Assembly (NCBI GenBank): GCA_034638255.1
Contig: JAWPGT010000008.1
Span: 434,001 to 498,000, forward strand
Source of the DNA: Coprinus comatus
Lineage: Eukaryota; Basidiomycota; Agaricomycetes; Agaricales; Agaricaceae
Length of the DNA stretch: 64,000 bases
Reading direction: 5' to 3'
In this document: positions 1 to 11,433 of the stretch, one piece after another
Numbering within the stretch: the stretch's first letter is position 1
How the letters are laid out: each line of letters starts with the position of its first letter
The notes under the pieces: model-generated
Told to the model about the DNA's origin: nothing
Seen by the model: the letters and a program-made list of their open reading frames with translations, nothing else
The model's database searches: none
Made by a program: the position numbers and the translations under genes

Positions 1-2312
1 AATGACGAAGAGGTCTATGGGTGGCAGGACGATATCTATTCACGAAGCCCCCTCATGGGAGTATCAAATCCTACGAACTTCGTCCATCAGATCCATGTTG
101 GCTTTGACCCTGTTTCAGGTCATTTTACAGTATGTGATCCTAACACACCCCTGAGCGATTGGAGAAACTAATGCACGAAATACATAGGGTCTACCAGAGA
201 CATGGTCCAAACTCCTCACCAACTCTGCCATCACCCAAGAAGATTATGCAAAAAACCCACAAGCCGTACTTGATGTTCTCGAGTTTTACACAGACCATCA
301 GAAACGCGAATTGGAGGATATGGGCATGGGTAAGTTCTAGCCCGCTCGTCGGACCAGCATATAATTAACCGAAATATTTTGTCCCAAGGTGCTCCCGCGC
401 GCTTCAATGCAGGAACTGGTCTTGGAGGACTCGGGAGACCCAACGCGGTTGTTGAGAACGCAAGGACCAAACGTCAAGACACCGCTCCTCCAGGACTTGC
501 CTCAGTGGAAACGGACAATCTATCATCAGCGGCTCGAGCAGCTGCCGATCACGTCAACGGCTCACACGCTGCCGCTGCCACGGCTAGCTCACCAGGTAGT
601 ACAAGATCACCCTTACCAATCACTACGAATATAGTCCCTCAGGCCACTAGGAGTGCACCTGCACGGCCACTAATTTCCGCTTCACGGAACGCGCCACCGG
701 CACCTATCGTCAAGGACGTCGTCCCGCCTTCCCCAGATGTGCTGAGAGCCCGTACAAAGGCCCAAGGTCCTCCATCATCAATTTTGCCCTCTAGGGACGA
801 GTCGCTACAAGCTACTGCTCTCAAACAGCAGACGAAGGATAAGCAATCACAAGAGAAATATCAGGAACAACAGCGTATTGAACGTCAACGAAGGGAAGAA
901 CAGAAGAGAGAAGAGCAGAGAGAGAAGATCTAAGGCGAGACGAGCAAAGGAAGGACGATGCAAGGAGAGATGAGATGCAGAAGAAGGAAGACGAGAAAAG
1001 GCAACAGCAACAATTCCAACAAATGAAGGAGGATCCCTCGAGACCACCTTTGAATCAATTCAATAAAACGGCGCCTCAACCTAGCGTGCAGCCGTTGCAA
1101 CCTACAAAAAAGGTGCAGATTGTGGCTCCTGAGAAACCTAAGCCGGCAGGTGGTGTTGCTGCTGCTGAAGCTGCTTTGACGAAGCCGAAGAAGGATGACA
1201 AGAGGATCAGTACTTTGACGGAAGAACAGATTATGGAGAGGCTAAGGCAGGTGGTGTCAGATAAGGATCCTAAGACGATGTATAGCAAGATCAAGAAGAT
1301 TGGTCAAGGGTGGGTATACGTTATTTTCGGTCTTGCTATTACATACTTATGGGGTTCACAGTGCTTCTGGGCATGTGTATGTTGCCAAGGAATTGTCAAC
1401 CGGTAAGAAGGTTGCGATTAAGGAGATGGATCTTGCGCAACAGCCTCGGAAGGAATTGATTGTCAATGAGATTTTGGTGATGAAGGAGTCACAACACCCT
1501 AACATTGTCAACTTCTTGGAATCATATTTGATAAAAGCTGCTGAGCTTTGGGTAGTTATGGAGTTCATGGAGGGAGGTGCGTTGACGGATATTATTGAAA
1601 ATAATACCATGGAGGAGGATCAAATTTCGAGTATATGTTTCGAGGTCAGTAATTGCATATTTGTTTGGACTGGATTATTGACGGTTACAAAAAAGACTTG
1701 CAAAGGCTTGGGACATCTCCATAGTCAAAGCATCATTCATCGAGATATCAAATCGGATAACGTGCTTCTGGATGCCCAAGGAAGGGTCAAGATCAGTACG
1801 GTTCACTTTCCCATATAAAAACCTTAATACCCTGTTGATAATGATTTCTCAGCTGATTTCGGTTTCTGCGCCAAATTAACCGACCAGAAATCTAAGCGGG
1901 CAACTATGGTCGGTACTCCTTATTGGATGGCACCAGAAGTTGTCAAACAAAAAGAATACGGTGCGAAGGTAGACATCTGGTCGCTTGGTATCATGGCGAT
2001 TGAGATGATTGAGAATGAGCCACCGTACTTGGATGAAGAACCCCTGAAGGCTTTATATCTGATTGCAACAAACGGAACACCCACATTAAAGAGGCCGGAG
2101 GCCCTGAGTAGGGAGCTGAAGAGTTTCCTTGCTGTGTGTCTCTGTGTGGATGTAGCTAGCCGAGCTACAGCCAACGAACTGCTCGATGTAAGTGCATTTC
2201 TGTGGACGTAAAGAACGTGTTATTGATTTTTATTCAGCATGAATTCTTAAAGAAGGCATGTGCGTTGTCTGGGCTAGCACCGCTACTACGATTCCGAAAG
2301 CAGGGATCATAG
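1..2312 (+). CDS. CLA4: CLA4-type p21-activated kinase (5' partial)
   Basis: Ser/Thr kinase of the PAK family, acting downstream of Cdc42/Rac in polarity, budding/septation and morphogenesis. The reading frame is open from base 1, so the N-terminus (probably with a PH domain) lies outside the window. A CRIB motif ([15 protein letters not shown]) occurs at bases 85-129, followed by the Cla4/PAK-typical helix ending in [12 protein letters not shown] Pro/Ala linker and a charged Q/E/R/K coil follow. The kinase domain begins at about base 1290 and has [24 protein letters not shown] and GTPYWMAPE. Introns include 1310-1361, one after SICFE (about 1647-1698) and one just before DFG. The protein ends RFRKQGS at 2312. 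There is a frame break in the AG-rich tract near 905-931 (see findings). CLA4 rather than STE20 is chosen from the CRIB-distal sequence; without the PH domain this is probable, not proven. Confidence 0.9.
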
Positions 2313-2500
2313 GTGTTATTGTGGAGTGTGTATCTGTATATTAGTATTACCCATGTTACCCATTTTTTGCGTTCTTCTGGGGTGTTTTGATTTTTTGTCG
2401 GATTAGTTGTATGGAAACCTAATATATAAAAACCGGCAAGGCACGTGGGATCATAAATCGATATACTTACATACAAACAGACTTGGCACCAACCTCAACT

Positions 2501-4618
2501 ATGCAGGCCTTACCACTCAATCCTGTCCTGCGCCCCCACAACAACGCCCTACACCCCCATAGTCACGGCTTGCCACCTTTCGCTATGGCAGCTAATGCCA
2601 ATGGTAACGGGCACTCGTTTGCGGGCACTTATGGAGGCGCTAGCGGTATGGCGTCTGGCCAAACTTCGCCGCTGACCAGCTCAGGTTCTGGTTCTGGGTT
2701 TACCTCTGTAATTGGGTCGGGAAGGCTGGATGCGTCGGGCGTTGGAGGTGTACCGAATACCCTAAATTCGAATGGGAGTGGCATAGGTCGCGGAAATTCA
2801 CCGTCAACCGTGACCTCGACAAACTCAAACTCTTTAGGAGGATCCACATCGCCATCATCGGGATCAGGTGTATCTACACCTAACACAGCAACAAGCCTAA
2901 TACCAGGAGGCGCGACATCCTCATCAGTGACAGCAAGTGCGACGGGAACGGGACAAGCACAAACATTGACGATTGTGACGACAACGACAAGCGGAAATAC
3001 GAGTGATCCGGTTTATGCATCAGTTTCTCATCTCCTTACTCGCGCATATAATCTACCTTGTTCGACTGCTGCTCAAGCTTTTGCCCAGCTTGTTCAGCCC
3101 ACGGCCAGATTTCAGTTGGCCCTGGACGCGTTATTGCCCGTGTTGGAATCCAGTTGGAAGGGAGAGGTATGTAGTCAATATGCGGAGAAATTTTTTTATT
3201 AATGGTTTCTATTTGCAGTTTGCGCAAAGAATATTGGTTTCTTTTATTCTTTACTCCCTCTATACGCCCCACCCAATCATTATCAATCCTTTCTTGAGTG
3301 TTCTGTATTCGACTTATGTAAAGGAGAGAGAAAAGGCTGTGTAGCGGTGACCAAAGAAGGGGGTGTATGTCAAAATGAACAGTTAATATGGGTGCTGTAC
3401 TCGATATTGCAAGGTGATGGTAATGATGTAAGTTTCACCCCCCACTTACTTTGCTTCTTAATCGTGCCTGGCTTCGATGTCGTCTGAAATGTTGGCTAAC
3501 GATAACTGTTCCTTGGTTCTTCCCCCTTGTAGATCGGACCTTATACCCCAAGTACCTTGGCTCGAACACCGCTGCCCCCCAAACTTAGAGCTGTTAATTT
3601 AGTGCTTGATGAAGAATTGTATAATAATACCACTAACATGTTGAGTATTCTCCTTTTATTATCTTATATGTTAACTGACAACTCCGTTTCTCAGAGACAA
3701 TGTTGCATATTCGTATTTCTTAAAACAACAAAACAAAATGTATGGACAACATGCCAACTCTGGCTATAACAGCAACCACAATAGCAATGGACATAACACC
3801 CCTAACTTGGGTAATCTTACTCCGGGATCTGCTGCGCATTCCCCTAGTTTCGTTTCTAATGAGGAGGATCGGAGAAATGAGAGGCTTGTTCAAGCGATGA
3901 GGCTTTTACTTGCCGCTAGAGACCGTGCTTTAACACTTTCTGAACAACGAGTATGTCCTTTTCGCGCGTATACTGTACGTATATCACTGAACGTTTTTGT
4001 GCGGTCTAGGTTCTGGCACCTCTCATCAACGAAATAACATCCTCTCGCATAATAACTTCTCTCGACTTTACACCTATAGTCGCCCGGAATTCAATCATTG
4101 CTCATCCGCTTTTCGTTGGCCTTCTGAACAATGCTTCCGATGATAACAATAATGTCGCTCATTTCCTCGATATACTTCCCTATCTCCCTCCTACACTTAC
4201 AACCATGGATTTGATGGGTAGATTGTTGAGGGATCAAACATATATCAAAATCCCAGGGTACTCTACTGTGGCTGATCTTGTCAGGATAGAGGTTTTAGGA
4301 AGGTTCATTCATGAAAGTATTAATTGGATTGAAAGGGCCGAGAGAGAAGAAAAAGAGGGATTAAACAGTGATGATCGCTTTGCAAAGGGTGTGCAGATTG
4401 TGAGTCTTCTCTTTGCTCACTGTCAGTTGGATAAATTAAACTGATTATATTATTCGTATTAATAGATTTGTAGATTTTTCACCTCGTTGATCAAACTACA
4501 AATCATTGATCCATCTTCAGACGCGGATTCCGCAGAAATGAGGCACTTTTCGTTGTGCTACTCCCGCTTTGAAGATGCCAACGTATTGTATCGCGTATTG
4601 GCGCTAAGCAGGTACTGA
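2501..4618 (+). CDS. CNOT11: CCR4-NOT complex subunit 11 (CNOT11-like)
   Basis: Subunit of the CCR4-NOT deadenylase complex, which shortens mRNA poly(A) tails in the cytoplasm. ATG at 2501 gives MQALPLNP, followed by a Gly/Ser/Thr-rich low-complexity N-terminus of about 165 residues. The conserved region then starts (DPVYASVSHLLTRAY). It includes NPFLSVLY, NEQLIWVLYSILQGDGND and LARTPLPPKLRA, and a C-terminal helical part ending in VCRFF-like, SLCYSRFEDANVLYRVL. The last block matches the end of animal CNOT11 (FCIEFSRIREAAGLFRLL). Introns are about 50-90 nt. The frame is broken at 3342-3343 by two extra bases (TA) that create a TAG. With those bases ignored the conserved KAVAVTKEGG reads through. 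The gene is close behind CLA4 on the same strand. Identification is from recalled family sequence, not a search. Confidence 0.8.
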
Positions 4619-5515
4619 TATTCTTGTTCTGATTTGATTTATTCCTTTTTTTTGTCTGTTGCTGTTGGTTTACGTTCCTTTTTTTTTTGGCCTCTCCTTT
4701 TGAAGCTTCGAAGTGAATTATTATGATTAAAATTATTATTGTTGCCAAAAGCCAAGCTCTTTCTCTCGCTTTCTCTCTTATGCCTTTATGTTGTCTGGGG
4801 ACTTTAAAAAAAAAAGAAAAAACTTTTTTCATAAACGTAATTAATTACCTTTCCATCTCCTATGAAGATCGTTTCTTTTTCTTCCTCGTTTCGATCTATT
4901 ATGTTTTAGTATTGTCCGTCTTTTTTCTTCTTTATTATATCTTCATTTTTTGGTTTCTTTATTACTACATACGTTGCGTTTCCACAACAAATCCTTTTGA
5001 TTGAATTGCGCTGTCCTATTTCATTCCTAGTTCCGTTTTTGTTATCGCTGTTGCAACCTTTTTTCTTTCTTTTCCGGATGTATATAACTTTCTCCTACGT
5101 ATATAAACTTAGTTGTGTGGTTATTAGAATTATAGTTTTTGTGATGCCTATATACCAAATAAATGCTATCGTTTCGTACTTTAACGTGTTTCTTTAACAG
5201 ATCTGTGTATATGTACTGTACGTACTACATACTACATTGTGTATAGAATAATGCTGAATATTGAATCGATGACAGTAGTTATGCTTATACTGCCAATAGT
5301 GGTTATGCGGACATTCATCGGTTGTGCAGTATGGACACGATGAAATGATGAGTGATGCCAGATGGACAGGTTAGCAATTGAAAAAAATTGAAGCATTACC
5401 TTTCCAGCCCGCTTCCACCTCACTATCATAATTTTTTTTTTTAATTCTTCCAAGCTTCCTCTCGGACGAGCGGGGGCATTGGATGACGGGTCTCAAAGCA
5501 TATATAATATGAACG
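4619..5515. other. Intergenic, pyrimidine-rich, no gene seen
   Basis: The 3' flank of CNOT11 has long T/C runs (about 4640-5070), an A10 run near 4807-4816 and many TATA-like strings. The apparent ORFs here are Phe/Leu/Tyr-rich products of the T-rich strand and show no intron-consistent continuation. Confidence 0.6.
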
Positions 5516-7998
5516 AATGTTCCTACGTCTTCAGTACTTTATCGCAGGTCCATCTCTACCACATTTGGACTTGACACTCCCGAAAAACTTGCCTAGTGAC
5601 TGCAGAAACCAAAGAGAATGTCGGAACACAACCATTTTGCGAAGAAACACGCAGAATGAGACACTCAAATCAAAACTCTTGATATCTCTAAATCGGATCC
5701 TACGCTTTACGATGTAGGTCTTTGGTTCCTGTCCTCTGAATAAGTAAGTCACTGCACCTAACATTAACTGCACCCCTTACTACAAGACATATCCAGATCT
5801 ACTGTCAAACCAACTGACAAACAAAGAGGCCCGCCCGAGCACTAGCAATCCCACTTTTCGAGGATACTTATGGGTACAAATATAATCAGGATGCGAAAAC
5901 AAATTCAACCTCTTAGATCTATTGGGGATAATAGGCCGAGAGACAATTTGGTCACGATCTCCTGGAATCTTTGCTTCCCCAAGGATTAGATTCATTAGAA
6001 TTATGGCCGAACGCAAATCTCCTCGCATATGTCTATTAATGACCTCCTTGGTGACCGACATTGAATTGTATTTTTATATAGCTTTATATGGCCAACCTAA
6101 AGCTGAATTACCTTCCTGGGTTAAAGCTGGTTAAAGGTATGTACTATTCTATTAATTGACTTGATTAATGCGGTAATGAATATTAAAAAATGTGCTTTAG
6201 GAAAAGCATCAGGCGCACTTTTTGATACGGTTAAACCGCTACTCGATTTCGACACATACTTACAACTGGGAACGACAAAACACTCTGTAACCTGAGTATC
6301 TGAGGATGGTACAGATTCCATTGCCTGTGATATACAATCATCGTTTTGTTAAACCTCAGCTGGTCGGAGGTTCTTCCATTCCTCTGCTTTATATACTTTA
6401 TGGGAGTAAGTTTGCGTGTTTTGAAATGATGATGATGGAATGGGAATATTCGAATGGATTTGAAAATCCTTTTTAGGTATACTTTAAAGTGTCCCCACCT
6501 CCTGATGAGATAACTCTCAATATGCTTCAAGTAAATGCTTATGATAGCTTGAGTGAAATGCTTGATCACGGACAAAATGTATGCATCTCATCACGTTTTC
6601 TGCTTATTCCTCCGATAAAATCATTAATATTTATGACCCTCATACTTGCTTCTATAGAAAGATGACGTACAACTCTAAGGAGGACTTCATGATTATTGTT
6701 TTCCAGCCTTCCCACACGAATTTGGCTTCGATTTCAACCAGAAACCACTTGATTCTTTGCTTGAAGAAGGAGCGGTGCTTACATCACTCGAAACATGAAG
6801 CTCTGCATCTTTGTGAATCAAGCAGAAAATAGGGACGCTATAAGTAACTACCTTGATCTCAATGTCTTCGTGTAAGTGATTGATTAAGTATGGATGTACC
6901 TATCATACTCAACAGAAACCATTGTACCAGTGGCCTCAATATGACTCCTCCGTCAGTCAAGAGTACGTGACGCCCTTCTCACTGACCAGCTCGCATTTTG
7001 ATTAAACATGCATGAACTTTTGGTGCCGCTCTTGAAAATATGGTTGACGAATTTCAACCTATAATCCAATCCGAATCACCTACAAATCTGTGGAGCCTTC
7101 ATACCGTTTCAAAAACGTACAAACCAACTGATCCTACTGCCAATTCTGTTCATGAAGATACCATTCTAATGTATTTCAATCGTTTCAAAAATGCGCTAAA
7201 TGGGACAGTGGTAAAAGTCGTATATCTTTATGTATTTACTGTGAGTAACGACTTTTATTCAAAACAGTGAAATTTCCTAATGGAATGCTGTTGGTTAGGT
7301 GTTTTATGAGGTATTTCCAGCAGAGGAGAGAGCCGTCAAAGCACTCTTTATCCTCCTCCTCTGCAATAACCTCGCAGCACGATTGGAAGCAGAAGGTTCT
7401 GACAGGCTCAGTAGTTTCAAAACATCTTCAGATGCAGTCGATCTGAAAGAATTGCTATTCGAATATTCGAAGCAAGAGTTTAAAAAGGCATTCAACTTTG
7501 ATTATGCCGGAATAGATAGCAAGCCACCAGATGCGAATAGTGCCAATATTAAGGCGTACCCAGAATTATTCCAGGTGAACCATGAGACTATAACGGGTAC
7601 AGAAGTAGGGGCTTGGATTAAATCGGAAATTTTCAGGTAACAGTATGATTTATCTTCTATTATTACGGTTGTCAACGTCTTTAACGTTCTCTCTTATTTA
7701 ATGTTAATAGTAAAGATGGTAGGACCTTCCCAGAGTTCGCCAACAGTATGTATATTTATGGGAATGGCGAGAAATTTTGAAATGGTTTACTCAATTCCTT
7801 TGTTGGGTGTTATTTGGGAAGGGATTCGGGATACTTCCTTGGAACGTATTACAGAAACTTGTACGGTGCCAGATTGGTGGTTCCATACGCCACAATCAGT
7901 AGTCCACGAAGATCCCGAAGGTGGTGTTGGAATTAAGCAATATGCAATATATGTGTATGCTATTAGGTTTTCTGCGGTCTTGCTCTATAGGAGTTGAT
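5516..7998 (+). CDS. Unassigned coding-like fragments, hypothetical gene
   Basis: Several peptide blocks on the plus strand look coding and are bounded by plausible GT...AG sites, but I could not join them into one clean frame and I recognise no family. Blocks are: about 5690-5753 (SKSDPTLYDVGLWFLSSE), about 5795-6060, about 6201-6283 (GKASGALFDTVKPLLDFDTY), about 6476-6575 (VSPPPDEITLNMLQVNAYDS), about 6705-6800 (PHEFGFDFNQKPLDSLLEEG), 7040-7220 (MVDEFQPIIQ...), 7299-7639 (FPAEERAVKALFILLLCNN...) and about 7715-7998. The 7299-7639 block is the longest and most convincing, about 110 residues ending KSEIFR before a GTAACA donor-like site. The gene may carry indels like its neighbours, or be decaying. 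Endpoints are approximate. Confidence 0.3.
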
Positions 7999-8284
7999 CG
8001 ACAACTGATACTTTGAAAAGATAAATCTGGTTACTAGTGAAATGCATTGTACTAAGGATTGAATGGAATATACTGTATTCAAAAAAGTTGCCTAGCTTAC
8101 CGGACCGTTTGTGGTTGCCAAAATTACAGTTTACACTTATATCAAACGCTCTGAAAGCGTGGAGATGGAGTGTATGTCTCACATACAAGTACATATATTG
8201 CTAGTATAAAATAAATACTATGAGCTATTAGTACACTAAGATCGTAACAGGTGCAAGTACAAAACGTAGCTACAGTAAAATGCC

Positions 8285-10169
8285 TTAGGCGATAGGAACA
8301 ACAACGGGAACATTGTCAGTATTGTCACGAGGTCGGTGTCCACTTTTGCCTCTCTGAAGTTCGGTTGGTGCGATGCCTTCATCCGTAACAACGTGGTGAC
8401 GCCCACCGTAATGCCCACCACGATCATGATCACCGTGAGTACGAGAGGTAGTGGTCGTAGTTGTAGTCGTGGTAGGCTCCTTCTATGATTTTGTCAATTT
8501 AGTACTAGAAAGTATTTCCTACCGTGAATGTTAATGTTGGAACTTACATCATTGAAGTTTAGATGTGCAACATTTTCAGCTAGCCCATCAACCGATCGAG
8601 TACATTCTCCACCATGCAAAACCCTAGAGCCGATATTATCTTGGGTGATGGCGCCTTCGAGCGTACCACCGCGTTGTAAAAAGTGTTCGATGGGAACAGC
8701 AGAATGAGTTTGAGATTGGTGTACTACGGGAGCTTCATGGGTAACCTCATGAATCGGAACTGTAGTCTTCGTTCGTTGCTTCTCGACGGCTGATTGTTAA
8801 GAACGAGTTAGAAAAAAAGAAAACTATTTAAGAAGTTATAGTTGTAATACGTACTCTCTTTTTCAATGATAGGTTGAATGACATGGTGTACGTGGTGATG
8901 AGTGTGCTCTACGACAGTAGTACCTTTATCAATAACAGTTCGCTCCTTCTCACTATGCGTCTATGAGGTTATCAATTTATGAGTTAATCAGCAGAGGGTA
9001 GGGGTGACGAACGAGTGTGTCATGGTGTTGACGAACTTGTCCTTCGAAAAGTGTATTATCCTCGACCTTGTTAGCGTGAATCTCTTGAACATTAGTCACT
9101 GGAAGGGTCTAGGCGGTTCCATATTATAGTTTGGTAGACGCGAAATTTTAATAAAGGACATACCATTTCACGTTCCTGTTCCGTCAAAACCTCAGAAGCA
9201 TAAATGGGTTGAATGTGATGTTGGATATGATGAACTAGATAATAGATTGGTTTGAGTCAATAAAATATACAAACAAAACGAACTGTGTCGCTCGCGTTCT
9301 TTAACACGTTGAACTTCCTCAGTCTCAAGATGACGGACGCGTTCGTGTGTAACAGCTAAAACAATGTTAGTACAAAAATAGGTTTATAAAAACAAATACG
9401 AACGATTGAGTTGGTTTGTGTCCTCCTGAGCTGCACCGGAGGGCATTACATCACGAGCAGTTTCTTTAGTATGACCATAGTGATGACCAGGCTCGATAAC
9501 TAGGAATGTTATTAAAGTCACCATACGAGGATGGACAGAAAAGGGAGACTTACCAACGTTAGCGGTCGAAGTTGAAGTTCCACTAACAACCCTATCAAAA
9601 TCACCAGTATTAGCTCTATCAGCACGACCGGTGGTTACTGGAGCTGCCTGTCCGATGTCTGATGTAGTGACGGTGGGACCATGCCCAGTAGTACGAGAAG
9701 AACGTTCTATATTGCTGCCAGTTCCGGCCATACTGGTTGGAACAGCGTTCTCGGTGTCCAGAGCACGATATCTCTCTATAATTATACTCAGAATTATTAA
9801 CCAATTGTCGGAGCTACAACAAGACATACCGCGGTGTGTTCCAGCAAGTGATCCGCCATGTGCAGCGGCGGCATCGGTACCAGCACCTTGGATACTATTT
9901 CTCTCTTGACCAGTAGCTGGTTTACCGGTAGTACCAGGACCCGTTCCAGGAGGGAGTTTATGCGTAGTTGTGGTAGTCGGGGACCTGCCAGGCGGATTAG
10001 TCTGGCTTTCGTTCGCCGAGAACCTATCGTAGTCGGTGCTGCCAACGTTGCCGGAAGTATCGTCGGGCTGGTCGTTACTGTCGTCCCGCATCATATTCTT
10101 AATGGTGCTACCAATTCCTATGGGATAATTAGTACTTTGAAACGTATTGCAGGTTGGATACTCACCCAT
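8285..10169 (-). CDS. His-rich repetitive 'allergen'-like protein
   Basis: Minus-strand gene of about nine short exons. The start codon at 10169-10167 is followed at once by an intron (ATGG^GTGAGT), then IGSTIKNMMRDDSNDQPDD. After a Gly/Thr-rich part (THKLPPGTGPGTTGKPATGQ) come short exons carrying degenerate repeats of the type V-x-H-H-x-I-Q-P-I-x-x-x-E: IHHIQHHIQPIYASEVLTEQ, HHHVHHVIQPIIEKE and IHEVTHEAPVVHQSQTH. A run of nine Thr and GDHDRGGHYGGRHH precede the stop at 8287-8285. Proteins of this layout are annotated in mushroom genomes as 'allergen', with no known biochemical role. There is no signal peptide or membrane segment. A TATA-like string (10254-10259) lies upstream. Family placement is by memory of the repeat style. 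Confidence 0.65.
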
Positions 10170-11433
10170 GTTTGCAAGGTGTGGTGTTTTCAGGCTAATG
10201 TAATGGACAATCGAGGAGGACACCAACGTTTTCCAACCATTTTCGCTCCCTATATACGAGGTGTATTAGGAGTTCGGGCAATGTGATCGAGGACCAGTAT
10301 GAGGTCAACGAGAGACAATCCGCGAGTGGAGCTACGATCGGAGGTTTCGATTCTTGAAGCAATGGGGTGGTACTCAGGTTCAACCCCGCAGACCATCCAA
10401 TTTTTTCTGGTACTAGGCCTGAATTATTTTGCACCTAAGTACCAGATAAAACCGTTGCCATGTCTTCTACAAATAAGAAAGAAATCCTTACTTTTCTTTG
10501 TGTACTGAATCAAATGCTTCCGGTTAAGTAAAACAACGATCGGTGTTTCCACGTTGAGCGAACAAAAGAACGTAGATGACGTACAGCTCTGCAAAACTTA
10601 AGTATGTCTGTGGTGAAAGAAAGGAGGTTGATATTGAAGTGTTTTCTTCCACAAAAACAAGACCTTTTATTGTAATTTCTGAAAACATTGCACCTTCGTT
10701 TGTAAAATTACAATATGGAGGATACAAAGCCAGGGAGATAAAGCGGTATAAGGGTCCGAAGGCGGATCAGGGTCAACGTTGATTAAACTCTATTAAGCGT
10801 TACGTATTCCCACGCGCCCACCAATCCAGCAAAAAAAAACACTACGACCATCGACAACCGCAATCCGAATCTTCACTGCTAATGCCCCTTCAACGGTTAA
10901 CTACGAGGGCTAGAAACACCCTGACATACTAAAAACAATAAGCCTCAATCGAAGCATCCACTCCATTATATCGTGTCAACCCAACAAGCACATCGACAAA
11001 TTGGGTTCGGCGCTTGATGGAGAAATTACCTCTTCGCATATGGTACCAAAATAATGAGATCCCCTTGTTCATGTACTCTCACTGGAGTCATACCATCAGC
11101 GGCGTATTTTGGGCATAATCATCCTGCAATCACTAGAAGGCTGGCCTTGTTTTCTTTAAGGTCTTCACATTGTCCTTGCATTGCGATACTTTACGCTCCG
11201 GACCATACTTCCCGTCTATCTCAGGTAATGTTTTAATCAAGCATATGGGTAAATGAAGCATACGTCTATGTATGCGAGGTACCTTGTTCTCTGTGCTCTA
11301 AATATCCTTGCCAGAGAGGCTATACTGGTTCTTGCCTTTTCCCGCTGCCTTGACCTTGACGCTGGTCTTCTCTACAGTCTTGACAGCCTAAGGTCCCGAC
11401 CAATAAATATCTGGGATATTCTAGGTTGAAGAC
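10170..11433. other. Intergenic between allergen-like gene and receptor R1
   Basis: This stretch serves as the promoter side of both divergently transcribed neighbours. The short open frames (for example 10576-10782 and 11054-11236) lack splice continuations and family motifs. I looked for short CaaX-ending peptides on both strands and saw none. Confidence 0.5.

Noticed and set aside
5780..6061. Minus ORF of 93 codons (MSVTKEVINRHMRGDL...)
   Set aside because: Plausible composition but no splice partners or motif, and it overlaps a plus-strand coding-like block. Left undecided.
9858..10286. Plus-strand ORF of 142 codons
   Set aside because: Antisense shadow of the allergen-like gene, which has consistent exons on the minus strand.
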